A stretch of 13,166 nt of DNA from Paenibacillaceae bacterium UBA6304 (GTDB taxonomy: Bacteria > Bacillota > Bacilli > Paenibacillales > Paenibacillaceae). The stretch spans positions 1 to 13,166 of the forward strand of contig DJTQ01000284.1 in NCBI GenBank assembly GCA_002439285.1. Reading direction: 5' to 3'. Of this stretch, positions 1 to 6,401 are shown piece after piece. The translations under genes were made by a program, and so were the position numbers. Each line of letters starts with the position of its first letter. The stretch's first letter is position 1. Under the pieces are notes generated by a model. The model ran no database searches and was not told where the DNA came from. It saw nothing but the letters and a program-made list of their open reading frames with translations.

Positions 1-1655
1 GCAAGCACTTGCCCCTTGACGGCATCCAGATATGCCGGATTATGCGTTTTGGGATAAGGGCTCTTTTTGCGGTACAAAACATCGTCCGGCAGGACGCCTT
101 CCAGCGCTTTGCGCAGGATGCCCTTTTCCCGGTCTCCGGTCGATTTGATCTCCCAAGGAACGTTCCAGACGTACTGGACCAGGCGATGATCGCAGTAGGG
201 GACCCGGACTTCGAGCCCGGCGGCCATACTCATCCGGTCTTTCCGGTCAAGCAGGGTCGGCATGAATCGGGTGATGTTCAAATACGACATCGTTCTCATC
301 CGGGCCTCCTCCGGCGATTCTCCTTCCAGATGAGGCACTTCGGCTATCGCTTGGCTGTACCGGTCCGCCACATACTGCTCCGGAGCGATCCAGTCACGGA
401 TTTCCGGCGACAAGAGACCGGCCCGAAGACCTGTGGCCACGGACCAGGGGAACGTGCCGGAGTTCAGCAACTCCTCACGGTGAAACCAGGGGTAACCGCC
501 GAACACTTCGTCCGCGGCTTCTCCGGAGATGGCTACGGTCGCGCCCTTTTTGATCTCCCGGCAGAAGAGCAACAGCGAAGCATCCACATCCGCCATGCCG
601 GGCAAGTCGCGGGCTATTGTTGAATCGGGCAATGCGCCGATCAGCTCGGGCGTATCAAAGGAGATCCAGTGATGTTCCGTACCGAGCTCTTCCACCATCC
701 GCTTAATCCAAGGCGCATCGGCTCCCGGCTGATAACTGTGGGCCTGAAAATACTTATCGTTATCCTCGTAATCCACTGAATACGTATGCACCTGTCCCTG
801 TCCGGTCCGCCGGTAATAGTCGACGGCCAGTGCAGTGAGAGCGCTGGAATCAAGACCTCCGGACAACAGGGTACATACCGGAACATCCGATAACAGCTGA
901 CGTTCCATGGTGTCCTGCAGTAAGGCCCTGATATTGGCGGCGGTTTCGTCGACGGTATCACTATGCGGTTCCGCTTCAAGCTTCCAGTATGCATATGATC
1001 GAAGTCCGGCGCGGCTGAAGATCATGACGTGCCCGGGCCGCAACTCGTGCATGTTTCGATACACCCCGTGTCCGGGCGTCCGCGCAGGCCCGATGACGAA
1101 TATTTCCGCCAATCCCTCAGGTCCGATCACCGCTTCCACTTTGGGATGCTGGAGAATCGACTTCGGCTCCGACGCAAAGATCAAGGTTTCGTCGATTTCA
1201 CTGTAAAAGAGCGGTTTGACTCCGAGCCGATCCCTCGCGAAAAATACATGTTCCCGTGTGCTGTCCCAAACCGCGAGCGCGAATATGCCGTTCAGCCGGT
1301 AAACGCAATCCGGTCCCCACTCGATATAAGCCTGAAGCAGTACCTCCGTATCGCAATGGGTCCGGAAAGTACGGCCTCTTCTGCGAAGTTCGTCCTTCAA
1401 TTCGGGGGCATTGTAGATCTCCCCGTTATAAACGATCGTATAAGTCGCTTCCTCCTCCTGGATGACCATCGGCTGGGCCCCGTTCTCGGGATCCATGACG
1501 CTCAGGCGGCGGTGTCCGAACGCGCAGGGTCCGGAAATCCAGGTTCCCTGGGCATCCGGGCCTCTCTTTTCAAGACAGGATGTCATCGACAGCACCAAAT
1601 CCAGTTCCGTCGTCAAATCTCGATTCCATTCGATAAATCCGGTAATTCCGCACAT
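1..1655 (-). CDS. asnB: Asparagine synthase (glutamine-hydrolysing), partial at its 3' end
   Basis: It makes asparagine from aspartate, ATP and glutamine in the cytosol. Read on the minus strand, it starts MCGITGF, which puts Cys2 (Cys1 after Met removal) as the N-terminal glutaminase nucleophile. The glutaminase domain shows HRRLSVMD (about 48-55), YNGEIYN (76-82) and CDTE (about 101-104). The synthetase domain has the ATP-pyrophosphatase loop LLSGGLDSS at about 263-271. The frame is open to the window edge, which cuts in after SPYPKTHNPAYLDAV and VKGQVLA. About 551 codons are visible; families of this type are usually about 610-640 residues, so only the C-terminal tail is missing. The start follows a GAGAGGAG ribosome site (1665-1672) by 9 nt. 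It is divergent from the gene at 1811. It could be a B. subtilis AsnB- or AsnO-type paralogue; I cannot separate these by eye. Confidence 0.95.
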   Translation of the reverse strand, partial: MCGITGFIEWNRDLTTELDLVLSMTSCLEKRGPDAQGTWISGPCAFGHRRLSVMDPENGAQPMVIQEEEATYTIVYNGEIYNAPELKDELRRRGRTFRTHCDTEVLLQAYIEWGPDCVYRLNGIFALAVWDSTREHVFFARDRLGVKPLFYSEIDETLIFASEPKSILQHPKVEAVIGPEGLAEIFVIGPARTPGHGVYRNMHELRPGHVMIFSRAGLRSYAYWKLEAEPHSDTVDETAANIRALLQDTMERQLLSDVPVCTLLSGGLDSSALTALAVDYYRRTGQGQVHTYSVDYEDNDKYFQAHSYQPGADAPWIKRMVEELGTEHHWISFDTPELIGALPDSTIARDLPGMADVDASLLLFCREIKKGATVAISGEAADEVFGGYPWFHREELLNSGTFPWSVATGLRAGLLSPEIRDWIAPEQYVADRYSQAIAEVPHLEGESPEEARMRTMSYLNITRFMPTLLDRKDRMSMAAGLEVRVPYCDHRLVQYVWNVPWEIKSTGDREKGILRKALEGVLPDDVLYRKKSPYPKTHNPAYLDAVKGQVL

Positions 1656-1713
1656 GCTGGTTTTCTCCTCTCTATGTCGGCTTCCGATTTCCTCGTCGTT
1701 CCGGCGAAAAGTA

Positions 1714-1743
1714 TTAACAAATTATGCCTGGCAAAGGCATAAA
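1714..1743 (+). promoter_or_regulatory. Divergent promoter region with a 21-bp inverted repeat
   Basis: A perfect inverted repeat (arms TTATGCCT and AGGCATAA, 5-nt centre) occupies 1722-1742 between asnB and the small gene at 1811. On the plus strand, TTAACA (1714-1719) and CATAAA (1738-1743) with an 18-bp spacer make a plausible promoter that overlaps the repeat. On the minus strand a CATAAT-like -10 also falls on the left arm, so one regulator could control both directions. The regulator is not identifiable from the sequence. Confidence 0.4.
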
Positions 1744-1810
1744 ATGTCTGTCCTTAACGGAAAACTATGAGTAAAAGGGGGAGCTTTCCCCAGGTTAGGG
1801 AGGGATAGCT

Positions 1811-2125
1811 ATGCAAAAGAATACTTACTATGTATCGCTGCAGGGTCGTTCTTTACTGGAGGAACAAGGGGTAGCGGGCTATGAATGGGTGATCCGCGCG
1901 ACGCCGGAAGAAGCTGACATGATAAGTCACATGTTGGAGCAAATTGATGAAAAAGAGACGAGTAGCTTCATCGCATACACATTTCCTTGGCCCGACACGC
2001 CCGAGGAAGATGTCAATGCCAACTATCAGAGCAATGTGGATGAATTATATCGCCAAATTTACCGGCTTGGAACGGATGAGACCCGTGAGCAGCTGCGCAG
2101 TACGCTCGGATTTGATGCGGATTAA
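1811..2125 (+). CDS. Conserved-looking small acidic protein of unknown function
   Basis: A 104-residue protein that I do not recognise. It begins MQKNTYYVSLQGRSLLEEQG and reads as a small, soluble, mixed alpha/beta protein, with an acidic middle (TPEEADMISHMLEQIDEKET, about 33-52) and an acidic end (LGFDAD). No signal peptide or membrane segment is visible. The ATG follows a GGGAGGG ribosome site (1798-1804) by 6 nt, and the 5' leader contains a small GGGGA/TCCCC hairpin. It is divergent from asnB and probably co-transcribed with the gene at 2225, because no terminator is seen in the 99-bp gap. A real gene is likely from its RBS and codon structure; the function is unknown. Confidence 0.75.
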   Translation: MQKNTYYVSLQGRSLLEEQGVAGYEWVIRATPEEADMISHMLEQIDEKETSSFIAYTFPWPDTPEEDVNANYQSNVDELYRQIYRLGTDETREQLRSTLGFDAD

Positions 2126-2224
2126 GTAAATCGTCAATCTCGTCAAGGTCATGCGCAGGGCAAAGGCAAAAGCGAGATAGGTAAGAGGATGAGCAAGGGA
2201 TGAGTAAGAGGAAGGAGGCCGTTA

Positions 2225-2593
2225 TTGCATATGTATTATATAAAAGACGCCACATTCAGAAGAATTACCGAATATGCCGAAACCACCTGTGCGGAAATCC
2301 AGGTTAGGCCCGGAGCGGTGGGGGACCCGGATTTGTTTGTCTACATCGCTCGTTCTTCCCGGGATCGGGGCGGAACAGACGACTACGAAATCATTCGCAT
2401 GATCCGAAGCGAGGCCGATCTCGAAACCGACTGGTTTGACAACAGCATGCATCAGGCCACCGCCGTAGTTGCTGAGGAGGATTTCTGCGACTCGGGCTGG
2501 CCCGCTCCCGAGATCCAGCGGGAACAATTTTTGCAGCGACTCCTTGCGTACGACGATATTGCGGCCTCTTTGCAAGATGAGCTACCCCGTTAG
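2225..2593 (+). CDS. Small acidic protein of unknown function, probable TTG start
   Basis: A protein of about 122 residues that I do not recognise; cytoplasmic by composition, with no membrane helix or signal peptide. It contains two charged stretches (VYIARSSRDRGGTDDYE and VVAEEDFCDSGWPAPE) and two cysteines, with no known motif. An excellent AAGGAGG site lies at 2212-2218. The TTG at 2225 is 6 nt downstream, a normal distance, whereas the in-frame ATG at 2231 is 12 nt away, so TTG is the better start; the choice changes only two residues. It follows the gene at 1811 on the same strand, probably in one transcript. No terminator is visible directly after it. Confidence 0.7.
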   Translation: MHMYYIKDATFRRITEYAETTCAEIQVRPGAVGDPDLFVYIARSSRDRGGTDDYEIIRMIRSEADLETDWFDNSMHQATAVVAEEDFCDSGWPAPEIQREQFLQRLLAYDDIAASLQDELPR

Positions 2594-2675
2594 TCATAAC
2601 TAACTTAACTAATACGTGCGTGTCGTGTATGGTATATGGCTATTTGGGCAGCATGAAAAGTTGGACTGAGAATGA

Positions 2676-2860
2676 CTAACGGACACCAGAGCCGTTAAAC
2701 TCGCTTAAATGGACAGTTTTGCATTCTAACGGACATCAGCGACCTTATTTTGCCCAAACAGTTACTTGGAATGACGACTATTCAAAAATAGCGTCCCCAG
2801 TGTCCGTTAGCGATCCGCAAGCATCAAAACAACCGACTTAACGTCTCTCATGTCCGTTAA
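2676..2860. repeat. Four-unit intergenic repeat with a TAACGGACA core
   Basis: CTAACGGACA occurs at 2676-2685 and 2726-2735, and its reverse complement at 2801-2810 (exact) and 2851-2860 (one change). The two direct copies are exactly 50 bp apart, and so are the two inverted copies. Similarity continues for about 12 bases past each core (consensus NNAGNGMCGTTA). In the first unit and in the last (read on the minus strand), TAACGG/CCGTTA or TTAACG/CGTTAA arms form 6-bp hairpins. This repeat is most of what I can see in the 2594-2965 gene-free stretch. Confidence 0.65.
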
Positions 2861-2965
2861 AACTTTTACGTTAGCTCGAACCGCGACCCAAGCTTGATTT
2901 AACCTCGTAACCTGTTTGCCACTCAACTTCCCAGTAAATGTAAAATATCGTCAAAATAATCCTCT

Positions 2966-2993
2966 TTGAAAAAGACAAAGGATGCGTTATAAT
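2966..2993 (+). promoter_or_regulatory. Promoter of tRNA-Arg(UCU), left copy
   Basis: TTGAAA (2966-2971) and a perfect TATAAT (2988-2993) with a 16-bp spacer lie 31 bp before the tRNA 5' end, predicting a start near 3000. The -10 falls largely in the loop of the terminator-like hairpin at 2977-3013. Confidence 0.6.
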
Positions 2994-3013
2994 AATTAAC
3001 GCATCCTTTTTTT
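2977..3013 (+). terminator. Strong hairpin with T tail, overlapping the tRNA-Arg promoter
   Basis: AAAGGATGCGTTA (2977-2989) pairs perfectly with TAACGCATCCTTT (2997-3009) around a 7-nt loop, followed by more T. As RNA it is a good intrinsic terminator for any transcript arriving from the small genes upstream. It also surrounds the -10 box of the tRNA promoter. Confidence 0.6.
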
Positions 3014-3024
3014 ACATACTGTAT

Positions 3025-3098
<74 letters not shown>

Positions 3099-3103
3099 TA
3101 ATC

Positions 3104-3133
3104 AAAAGCCGGTTCATTGCGAACCGGCTTTTT
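3104..3133 (+). terminator. Intrinsic terminator of tRNA-Arg
   Basis: AAAAGCCGGTTC and GAACCGGCTTTT form a 12-bp stem with a 5-nt loop, followed by T, beginning 5 nt after the tRNA. Confidence 0.9.
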
Positions 3134-3231
3134 GCGTCCCGGGGATGAGAACCCCGGTGGGGGTCGTCGGAGCAAGGCTATCCACGTTTAGCGGGATTAG
3201 CCGAGCGGAGTCTTGCGCCGGAGCGCGAGTA
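3134..3231 (+). repeat. GC-rich hairpin element, copy 1
   Basis: An element of about 98 bp beginning right after the terminator T-run. It contains GGGG/CCCC near its start, a GGCTA/TAGCC hairpin in its middle, and CGCGCTCC-type dyad symmetry at its end (GCGC...GCGCGAG). Copies lie at 3281-3378 and, reversed, at 6769-6869. Confidence 0.75.
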
Positions 3232-3245
3232 TCCCTCCTGGGACG
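3231..3245 (+). pseudogene. tRNA-Arg 3'-end fragment
   Basis: ATCCCTCCTGGGACG matches the last 15 bases of the intact tRNA (3' half of the T stem plus the acceptor strand). It arose as part of the 147-bp duplication and cannot fold as a tRNA. Confidence 0.85.
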
Positions 3246-3250
3246 TAATC

Positions 3251-3280
3251 AAAAGCCGGTTCATTACGAACCGGCTTTTT
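3251..3280 (+). terminator. Duplicated terminator hairpin
   Basis: This is a copy of the tRNA-Arg terminator with one loop change (ATTGC to ATTAC). The stem is symmetric, so it could also stop minus-strand transcription leaving the EamA gene, although its T tail on that strand is short. Confidence 0.7.
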
Positions 3281-3378
3281 GCGTCCCGGGGATGAGAACC
3301 CCAGTGGGGTTCGTCGGAGCAAGGCTATCCGCGTTTAGCGCGATTAGCCGAACGGAGTCTCGCGCCGGAGCGCGAGTA
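3281..3378 (+). repeat. GC-rich hairpin element, copy 2
   Basis: This is the second tandem copy. Its terminal dyad is perfect: CTCGCGC and GCGCGAG around CGGA (3359-3376). The central hairpin GGCTA...CGCG...GCGCG...TAGCC is better paired than in copy 1. It ends 9 bp before the stop codon of the EamA gene, which is read towards it. Confidence 0.75.
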
Positions 3379-3386
3379 GGTTTCGG

Positions 3387-3815
3387 CTATTTGATCGCTA
3401 CAAGCAACGCCCCGGCAGCGATCAAAACAACGCCGGCCGCGGCGGTCCAGGAAATCTTCTCGCCGAGGAAAATGAAGGCCAGAATCACGGCAATAACGAC
3501 GCTCAGTTTGTCAATGGGGCCAACCTGGGATACTTTTCCGTGCTTCAACGCAAGAAAATAAAACAACCAGGACAACGCGCCGGCTAAGCCACTCAAGACG
3601 ATAAACGAGAGGGCCTTTTTTTGCGTGACGATTTCTGCCAGCTGTGTAAATTTGCCCTGCACGGCAACAACGCCAAGCAGGAATAGTGCCATGATGACGG
3701 AGCGGATTGCTGTTGCTGCGTTGGCGTCGATGTGCTGCAGTCCGATTTTGCCGAAAATAGCAACCAGTGCGGCGAATACGGCCGATAACAACGCGTAGAT
3801 TAGCCATAGCTGCAT
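3387..3815 (-). CDS. EamA-family (DMT superfamily) transporter, single-domain form
   Basis: A predicted inner-membrane protein of 142 residues and a member of the drug/metabolite transporter superfamily. It has five hydrophobic segments: about 4-22 (YALLSAVFAALVAIFG), 33-52 (ATAIRSVIMALFLLGVVAV), 70-90 (LSFIVLSGLAGALSWLFYFLAL), 98-116 and 122-141. EamA features include FxKxG near residue 21-25, and the C-terminal FLGEKISWTAAAGVVLIAAG, a typical end of an EamA repeat. Full DMT carriers have two such repeats (about 300 residues), so this is a half-size form that would act as a dimer. The substrate is unknown. The ATG follows AAAGGAGA (3826-3833) by 10 nt. Upstream is the terminator of tRNA-Gly; downstream is repeat copy 2. 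Confidence 0.9.
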   Translation of the reverse strand: MQLWLIYALLSAVFAALVAIFGKIGLQHIDANAATAIRSVIMALFLLGVVAVQGKFTQLAEIVTQKKALSFIVLSGLAGALSWLFYFLALKHGKVSQVGPIDKLSVVIAVILAFIFLGEKISWTAAAGVVLIAAGALLVAIK

Positions 3816-3851
3816 TTGCTAAACGTCTCCTTTCGAATATGAAGATATTAG

Positions 3852-3877
3852 AAAAACCCTTTGGATTCCAAAGGGTT
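3852..3877 (-). terminator. Intrinsic terminator of tRNA-Gly
   Basis: On the minus strand, AACCCTTTG and CAAAGGGTT pair around a short loop and are followed by T (3855-3877 plus the tail), starting about 14 nt after the tRNA CCA end. It separates the tRNA from the EamA gene. Confidence 0.85.
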
Positions 3878-3890
3878 GAATTTATGTATA

Positions 3891-3964
3891 TGGAGCGGGT
3901 GAAGGGAATCGAACCCTCGCCTCAAGCTTGGGAAGCTGGCGTTCTACCATTGAACTACACCCGC
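3891..3964 (-). tRNA. tRNA-Gly, anticodon CCC
   Basis: The cloverleaf on the minus strand has acceptor GCGGGTG/CACCCGC, discriminator T, and CCA encoded. The D-arm is GTTC/GAAC, the anticodon stem CCAGC/GCTTG with loop TTCCCAA, and the T-arm GAGGG/CCCTT around TTCGATT. The anticodon CCC reads GGG. The anticodon stem has one C-U mismatch (second pair), which is unusual. Its promoter lies at 3980-4007. Confidence 0.92.
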
Positions 3965-3979
3965 ATAAGCGACTTATAT

Positions 3980-4007
3980 ATTATATCATGAGGGGCGAAA
4001 AAATCAA
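3980..4007 (-). promoter_or_regulatory. Promoter of tRNA-Gly
   Basis: On the minus strand, TTGATT (4007-4002) and a perfect TATAAT (3985-3980) are separated by 16 bp. The predicted start is about 10 nt before the tRNA. Confidence 0.75.
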
Positions 4008-4054
4008 GCATCTCTCCTCGCCTGCTCCTCGCCCGGCAATTACCGCCTATCCAG

Positions 4055-4453
4055 CTACATTACCACGATCCTTCTTGCAGCAGCTAATCCACGCAGTTCC
4101 ACATTGATCTTTTCCTTTTCTTCTGTCGTAAGTTGCAAGGACAAACCATAGTGAAAGTACTCGGCCCCATGAGGATGTTGCCAGCGAACTTCACCCGGAA
4201 AAGTAAAATTCTCTTCGCTTAGTTGAATATGAATTGCAGCACCGATTGAATGAGCGGCGGCATGAAGGTCGAGGCCGGTCTGAATCCGGCAACCGGACTT
4301 GCTGATATCGATTAATTCAGCCGGGGCCAATTTACTTTTGACCGGTTTGAGATCAATGGAGACAATTTCAATCCAGCAAGTCATCGGCGGTTTGAATGTA
4401 TATCGAAATGGTTCGTTTCTGCGGGAATTCATGAATGATTTTTGAACCTCCAT
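4055..4453 (-). CDS. PilZ-domain protein (probable cyclic-di-GMP binder)
   Basis: A small cytoplasmic protein of up to 132 residues. PilZ hallmarks are seen: an arginine-rich N-terminal element (RRNEPFR, 11-17) and DISKSG (49-54), which fits the (D/N)xSxxG motif, followed by beta-strand-rich sequence ending with GEVRWQHPHG and YGLSLQL. Such single-domain proteins usually bind c-di-GMP and act on motility, adhesion or polysaccharide export; the target here is unknown. Start choice is open: the ATG at 4453 has no ribosome site and lies about 10 nt after the predicted transcript start (minus-strand TATAAT at 4475-4470). GGAGG lies just inside the gene, 14 nt before the ATG at 4432, so the protein may begin MNSRRNEPF. 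No terminator follows, so transcription may run into tRNA-Gly. Confidence 0.85.
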   Translation of the reverse strand: MEVQKSFMNSRRNEPFRYTFKPPMTCWIEIVSIDLKPVKSKLAPAELIDISKSGCRIQTGLDLHAAAHSIGAAIHIQLSEENFTFPGEVRWQHPHGAEYFHYGLSLQLTTEEKEKINVELRGLAAARRIVVM

Positions 4454-4497
4454 AAGGCAAGATAATCCGATTATAATGGAAAAGGGGGAGTTTAGAC

Positions 4498-4587
4498 ATG
4501 AATCCAGCGCCCCATTTTTTATGGCCCAAAAAGTTTTCCGGATACCCGATCAAAAAAACCGCTGTACCACGAATCCCGCGAAACTAA
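4498..4587 (+). CDS. Possible 29-residue small protein
   Basis: An ATG preceded by GGGGGAG (4484-4490) at 7 nt opens a 29-codon frame, rich in Pro, Lys and aromatic residues (MNPAPHFLWPKKFSGYP at its start). Against it, the 3' part overlaps the terminator structure at 4552-4616 of the opposite strand, and no clear plus-strand promoter is placed correctly. It is listed because of the ribosome site only. Confidence 0.2.
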   Translation: MNPAPHFLWPKKFSGYPIKKTAVPRIPRN

Positions 4588-4616
4588 ATTAAGCTTCGGC
4601 CTGTTCGGTACAACGG
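4552..4616 (-). terminator. Probable terminator of the glutathione peroxidase gene
   Basis: On the minus strand, CCGTTGTACC (4616-4607) pairs with GGTACAGCGG (4568-4559), 10 bp with one G-U pair, and is followed by seven T (4558-4552). The loop is long (38 nt) but may fold internally. Confidence 0.45.
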
Positions 4617-4643
4617 CTTTTCTGTGAAAAGGCAGGTCTATTT

Positions 4644-5132
4644 TTAGGAGTTTTTTTCTAAAAGTTGTTTTATATCGGCTTCCAATGCTTCCGGTTCGGT
4701 CCGCGCACTATACTGTTTTACGATATTTCCATGCTGGTCGATAAGAAATTTAACAAAATTCCATTCGATATCACCGGTGCGATAAGGGGAAGGTGTGTTC
4801 TCTACCAGATATTTGTATAGCGGATGGGCTTGTTCGCCTTTTACATCGATTTTACTGAACATCGGGAAAGTTACCCTATAATTCAGGTCGCAAAAGGTTT
4901 TGATCTCTTCCTCGGTCCCCGGTTCCTGTCCGGCAAACTGGCTGCAAGGGAAGCCCAATACGGTAAATCCTTGATCCCCGTAAGTATTGTAGAGTTTTTG
5001 AAGGCCTTCATAGTGCGGGGTCAGTCCGCAGGCACTGGCGGTATTGACGATCAGAAGCACCTTCCCCTTGAAAGGTTCAAGCGTAGTTTCTTTTCCGTCG
5101 ATGGTTTTTACATTGAATTTGTATAGAGTCAT
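4644..5132 (-). CDS. gpx: Glutathione peroxidase family thiol peroxidase
   Basis: A 162-residue cytosolic peroxidase that reduces hydrogen peroxide or organic peroxides. In Gram-positive bacteria the reductant is usually thioredoxin or bacillithiol-type thiols rather than glutathione. The catalytic tetrad is visible: Cys35 (NTASACGLT, with Cys in place of selenocysteine), Gln69 (FPCSQFAGQEPG), Trp124 and Asn125 (IEWNF). Cys63 in FPCSQF may serve as a second (resolving) cysteine; most relatives have FPCNQF, so Ser64 is a small variation. Length matches the family. I use the ATG at 5132 (MTLYKFNV); a GTG at 5141 would add three residues and neither has a strong ribosome site. It is divergent from ldh. 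No PerR-like operator was recognised upstream. The B. subtilis equivalent is called BsaA. Confidence 0.93.
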   Translation of the reverse strand: MTLYKFNVKTIDGKETTLEPFKGKVLLIVNTASACGLTPHYEGLQKLYNTYGDQGFTVLGFPCSQFAGQEPGTEEEIKTFCDLNYRVTFPMFSKIDVKGEQAHPLYKYLVENTPSPYRTGDIEWNFVKFLIDQHGNIVKQYSARTEPEALEADIKQLLEKNS

Positions 5133-5272
5133 AGCTCGCACCCATGTACAGGTGTCTACCCGGGTTCGGTAACAACCTGCCCTTTCTGTTTTAATATTGT
5201 TGTATTGAGAGTATATGTCGCTTCATAAAGGATTCTTTTCATTCTAACCGATTTTAGGAGGGGATCACAATT

Positions 5273-5329
5273 TTGGCGTTCATGAAGACATACAGAGATG
5301 TGGAAGAGATAATTAGTGTAAAAGTGTAA
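5273..5329 (+). CDS. Possible 18-codon small ORF in the ldh upstream region
   Basis: A very good AGGAGGGG site (5256-5263) lies 9 nt before a TTG that opens an 18-codon frame (MAFMKTYRDVEEIISVKV, reading TTG as Met). It ends 115 bp before ldh. It may be a true small protein, a leader, or the remnant 5' end of a lost gene. I do not recognise it. Confidence 0.25.
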   Translation: MAFMKTYRDVEEIISVKV

Positions 5330-5348
5330 AAAATATGAAAGTAAATCA

Positions 5349-5379
5349 TTGGAATGTACCTGTCGGATACGCTTATAAT
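5349..5379 (+). promoter_or_regulatory. Promoter of ldh
   Basis: A perfect TATAAT (5374-5379) with a possible TTGGAA -35 (5349-5354). The spacer is 19 bp, which is long, so the -35 is uncertain. The predicted start near 5386 gives a leader of about 60 nt. Confidence 0.5.
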
Positions 5380-5444
5380 TTAGGGAGATGTTAATTGAAC
5401 ATTGTCTAAAAATAAAGTTTTCGATTCTAAAGGGAGGCGGGAAA

Positions 5445-6401
5445 ATGTCCAGGAAATCAAGAAAAGTGACTATCGTCGGATCAGGTCTCGTCGGGGCGGC
5501 ATGTGCTTATTCCATGATTAATCAGTCCATCTGTGATGAAATCATCATGGTCGACCGCACTTATGACCGAGCGGTTGCACAGGCGTTGGACTTGTCCCAT
5601 TGCATGGATTTTACTTCTACCCGGACCAAGGTTCATGCAGGGGATCTGGAGGATTGTACCGACGTTGATGTGGTCATTCTTACGGCTGGCGCCAATCCTA
5701 AGCCGGGTCAGACTCGTCTGGATGTGCTGGAGGACGCGGAGAAGATTACAAGGGAAGTCGTGACGCGGATTATGAGCAGCGGCTTTGATGGCGTGTTTGT
5801 GGTGGCGGCGAATCCGGTCGATATCGTGACTTATATTGTTCGCGAGGCTTCCGGATTTCCCCGTCATAAAGTGATCGGCACAGGAACTTCTCTGGATTCG
5901 GCCCGTTTGAAAACACTGCTGTCCGACGTCTTTTCCATAGACCCTCGTAGTGTAAACGGTTATGCTCTCGGGGAACATGGGGAGTCCCAGTTTGTGGCTT
6001 GGTCTCATGTCACAATCGGTGGCAAACCCTTGTTACAAATTCTGGAGCAGCATAAAGAGCGGTTTAAAGATGTCGATTTAAATGAAATCGCACGGAAAAC
6101 AAAAGATGCGGGATGGGAGATTTTCACTCGCAAAGGCAATACTCAATTTGGCATCGGGAACGCGTTGGCCTATATCGTCCGCTCCATTTTGAATGATGAG
6201 CATAAGATCATTGCGATCTCTGCCATACTTGAAGGTGAATACGGGCAAAACGGCGTTTGCACGGGGGTGCCTGCCATCATCGGTGAGGGCGGAATCCAGG
6301 AAGTGGTAGAACTTAACTTGACGGAAGAGGAGCAAAGGAAATTCGAGGATTCTTGTTCGATATTGCGCAGCGCGATCCAGAGCCTTATCGGGAAGGAATA
6401 G
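5445..6401 (+). CDS. ldh: L-lactate dehydrogenase-like 2-hydroxyacid dehydrogenase
   Basis: A 318-residue NAD-dependent cytosolic enzyme of the LDH/MDH family, expected to interconvert pyruvate and L-lactate and regenerate NAD+ in fermentation. The Rossmann loop is GSGLVGAA (12-19), with Asp37 ending strand 2 as in NAD users. Active-site residues are present: Arg91 in the loop, Asn123, Asp151 and Arg154 (SLDSAR), and His178 (GEHGES). The mobile loop reads [10 protein letters not shown] (82-91), whereas typical Bacillus LDH has GANQKPGETR; the residue equivalent to Gln102, which selects lactate, is Pro85 here. Substrate preference is therefore less certain. I chose the ATG at 5445 because AAAGGGAGG (5429-5437) sits 7 nt before it; an in-frame ATG at 5388 coincides with the transcript start. 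No T-tailed terminator follows. Confidence 0.93.
   Translation: MSRKSRKVTIVGSGLVGAACAYSMINQSICDEIIMVDRTYDRAVAQALDLSHCMDFTSTRTKVHAGDLEDCTDVDVVILTAGANPKPGQTRLDVLEDAEKITREVVTRIMSSGFDGVFVVAANPVDIVTYIVREASGFPRHKVIGTGTSLDSARLKTLLSDVFSIDPRSVNGYALGEHGESQFVAWSHVTIGGKPLLQILEQHKERFKDVDLNEIARKTKDAGWEIFTRKGNTQFGIGNALAYIVRSILNDEHKIIAISAILEGEYGQNGVCTGVPAIIGEGGIQEVVELNLTEEEQRKFEDSCSILRSAIQSLIGKE

Noticed and set aside
9..1770. Several plus-strand frames of 60-240 codons
   Set aside because: They lie opposite the continuous asnB frame, which carries recognisable active-site motifs; they have no ribosome sites.
5133..5272. PerR operator for gpx, or Rex operator for ldh
   Set aside because: No TTATAATNATTATAA-like or TTGTGAA...TTCACAA-like dyad is found in the gpx-ldh intergenic region.
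5388..5444. N-terminal extension of the lactate dehydrogenase from the ATG at 5388
   Set aside because: That ATG lies at the predicted transcript start, and a strong ribosome site serves the ATG at 5445, which gives a normal family N-terminus.
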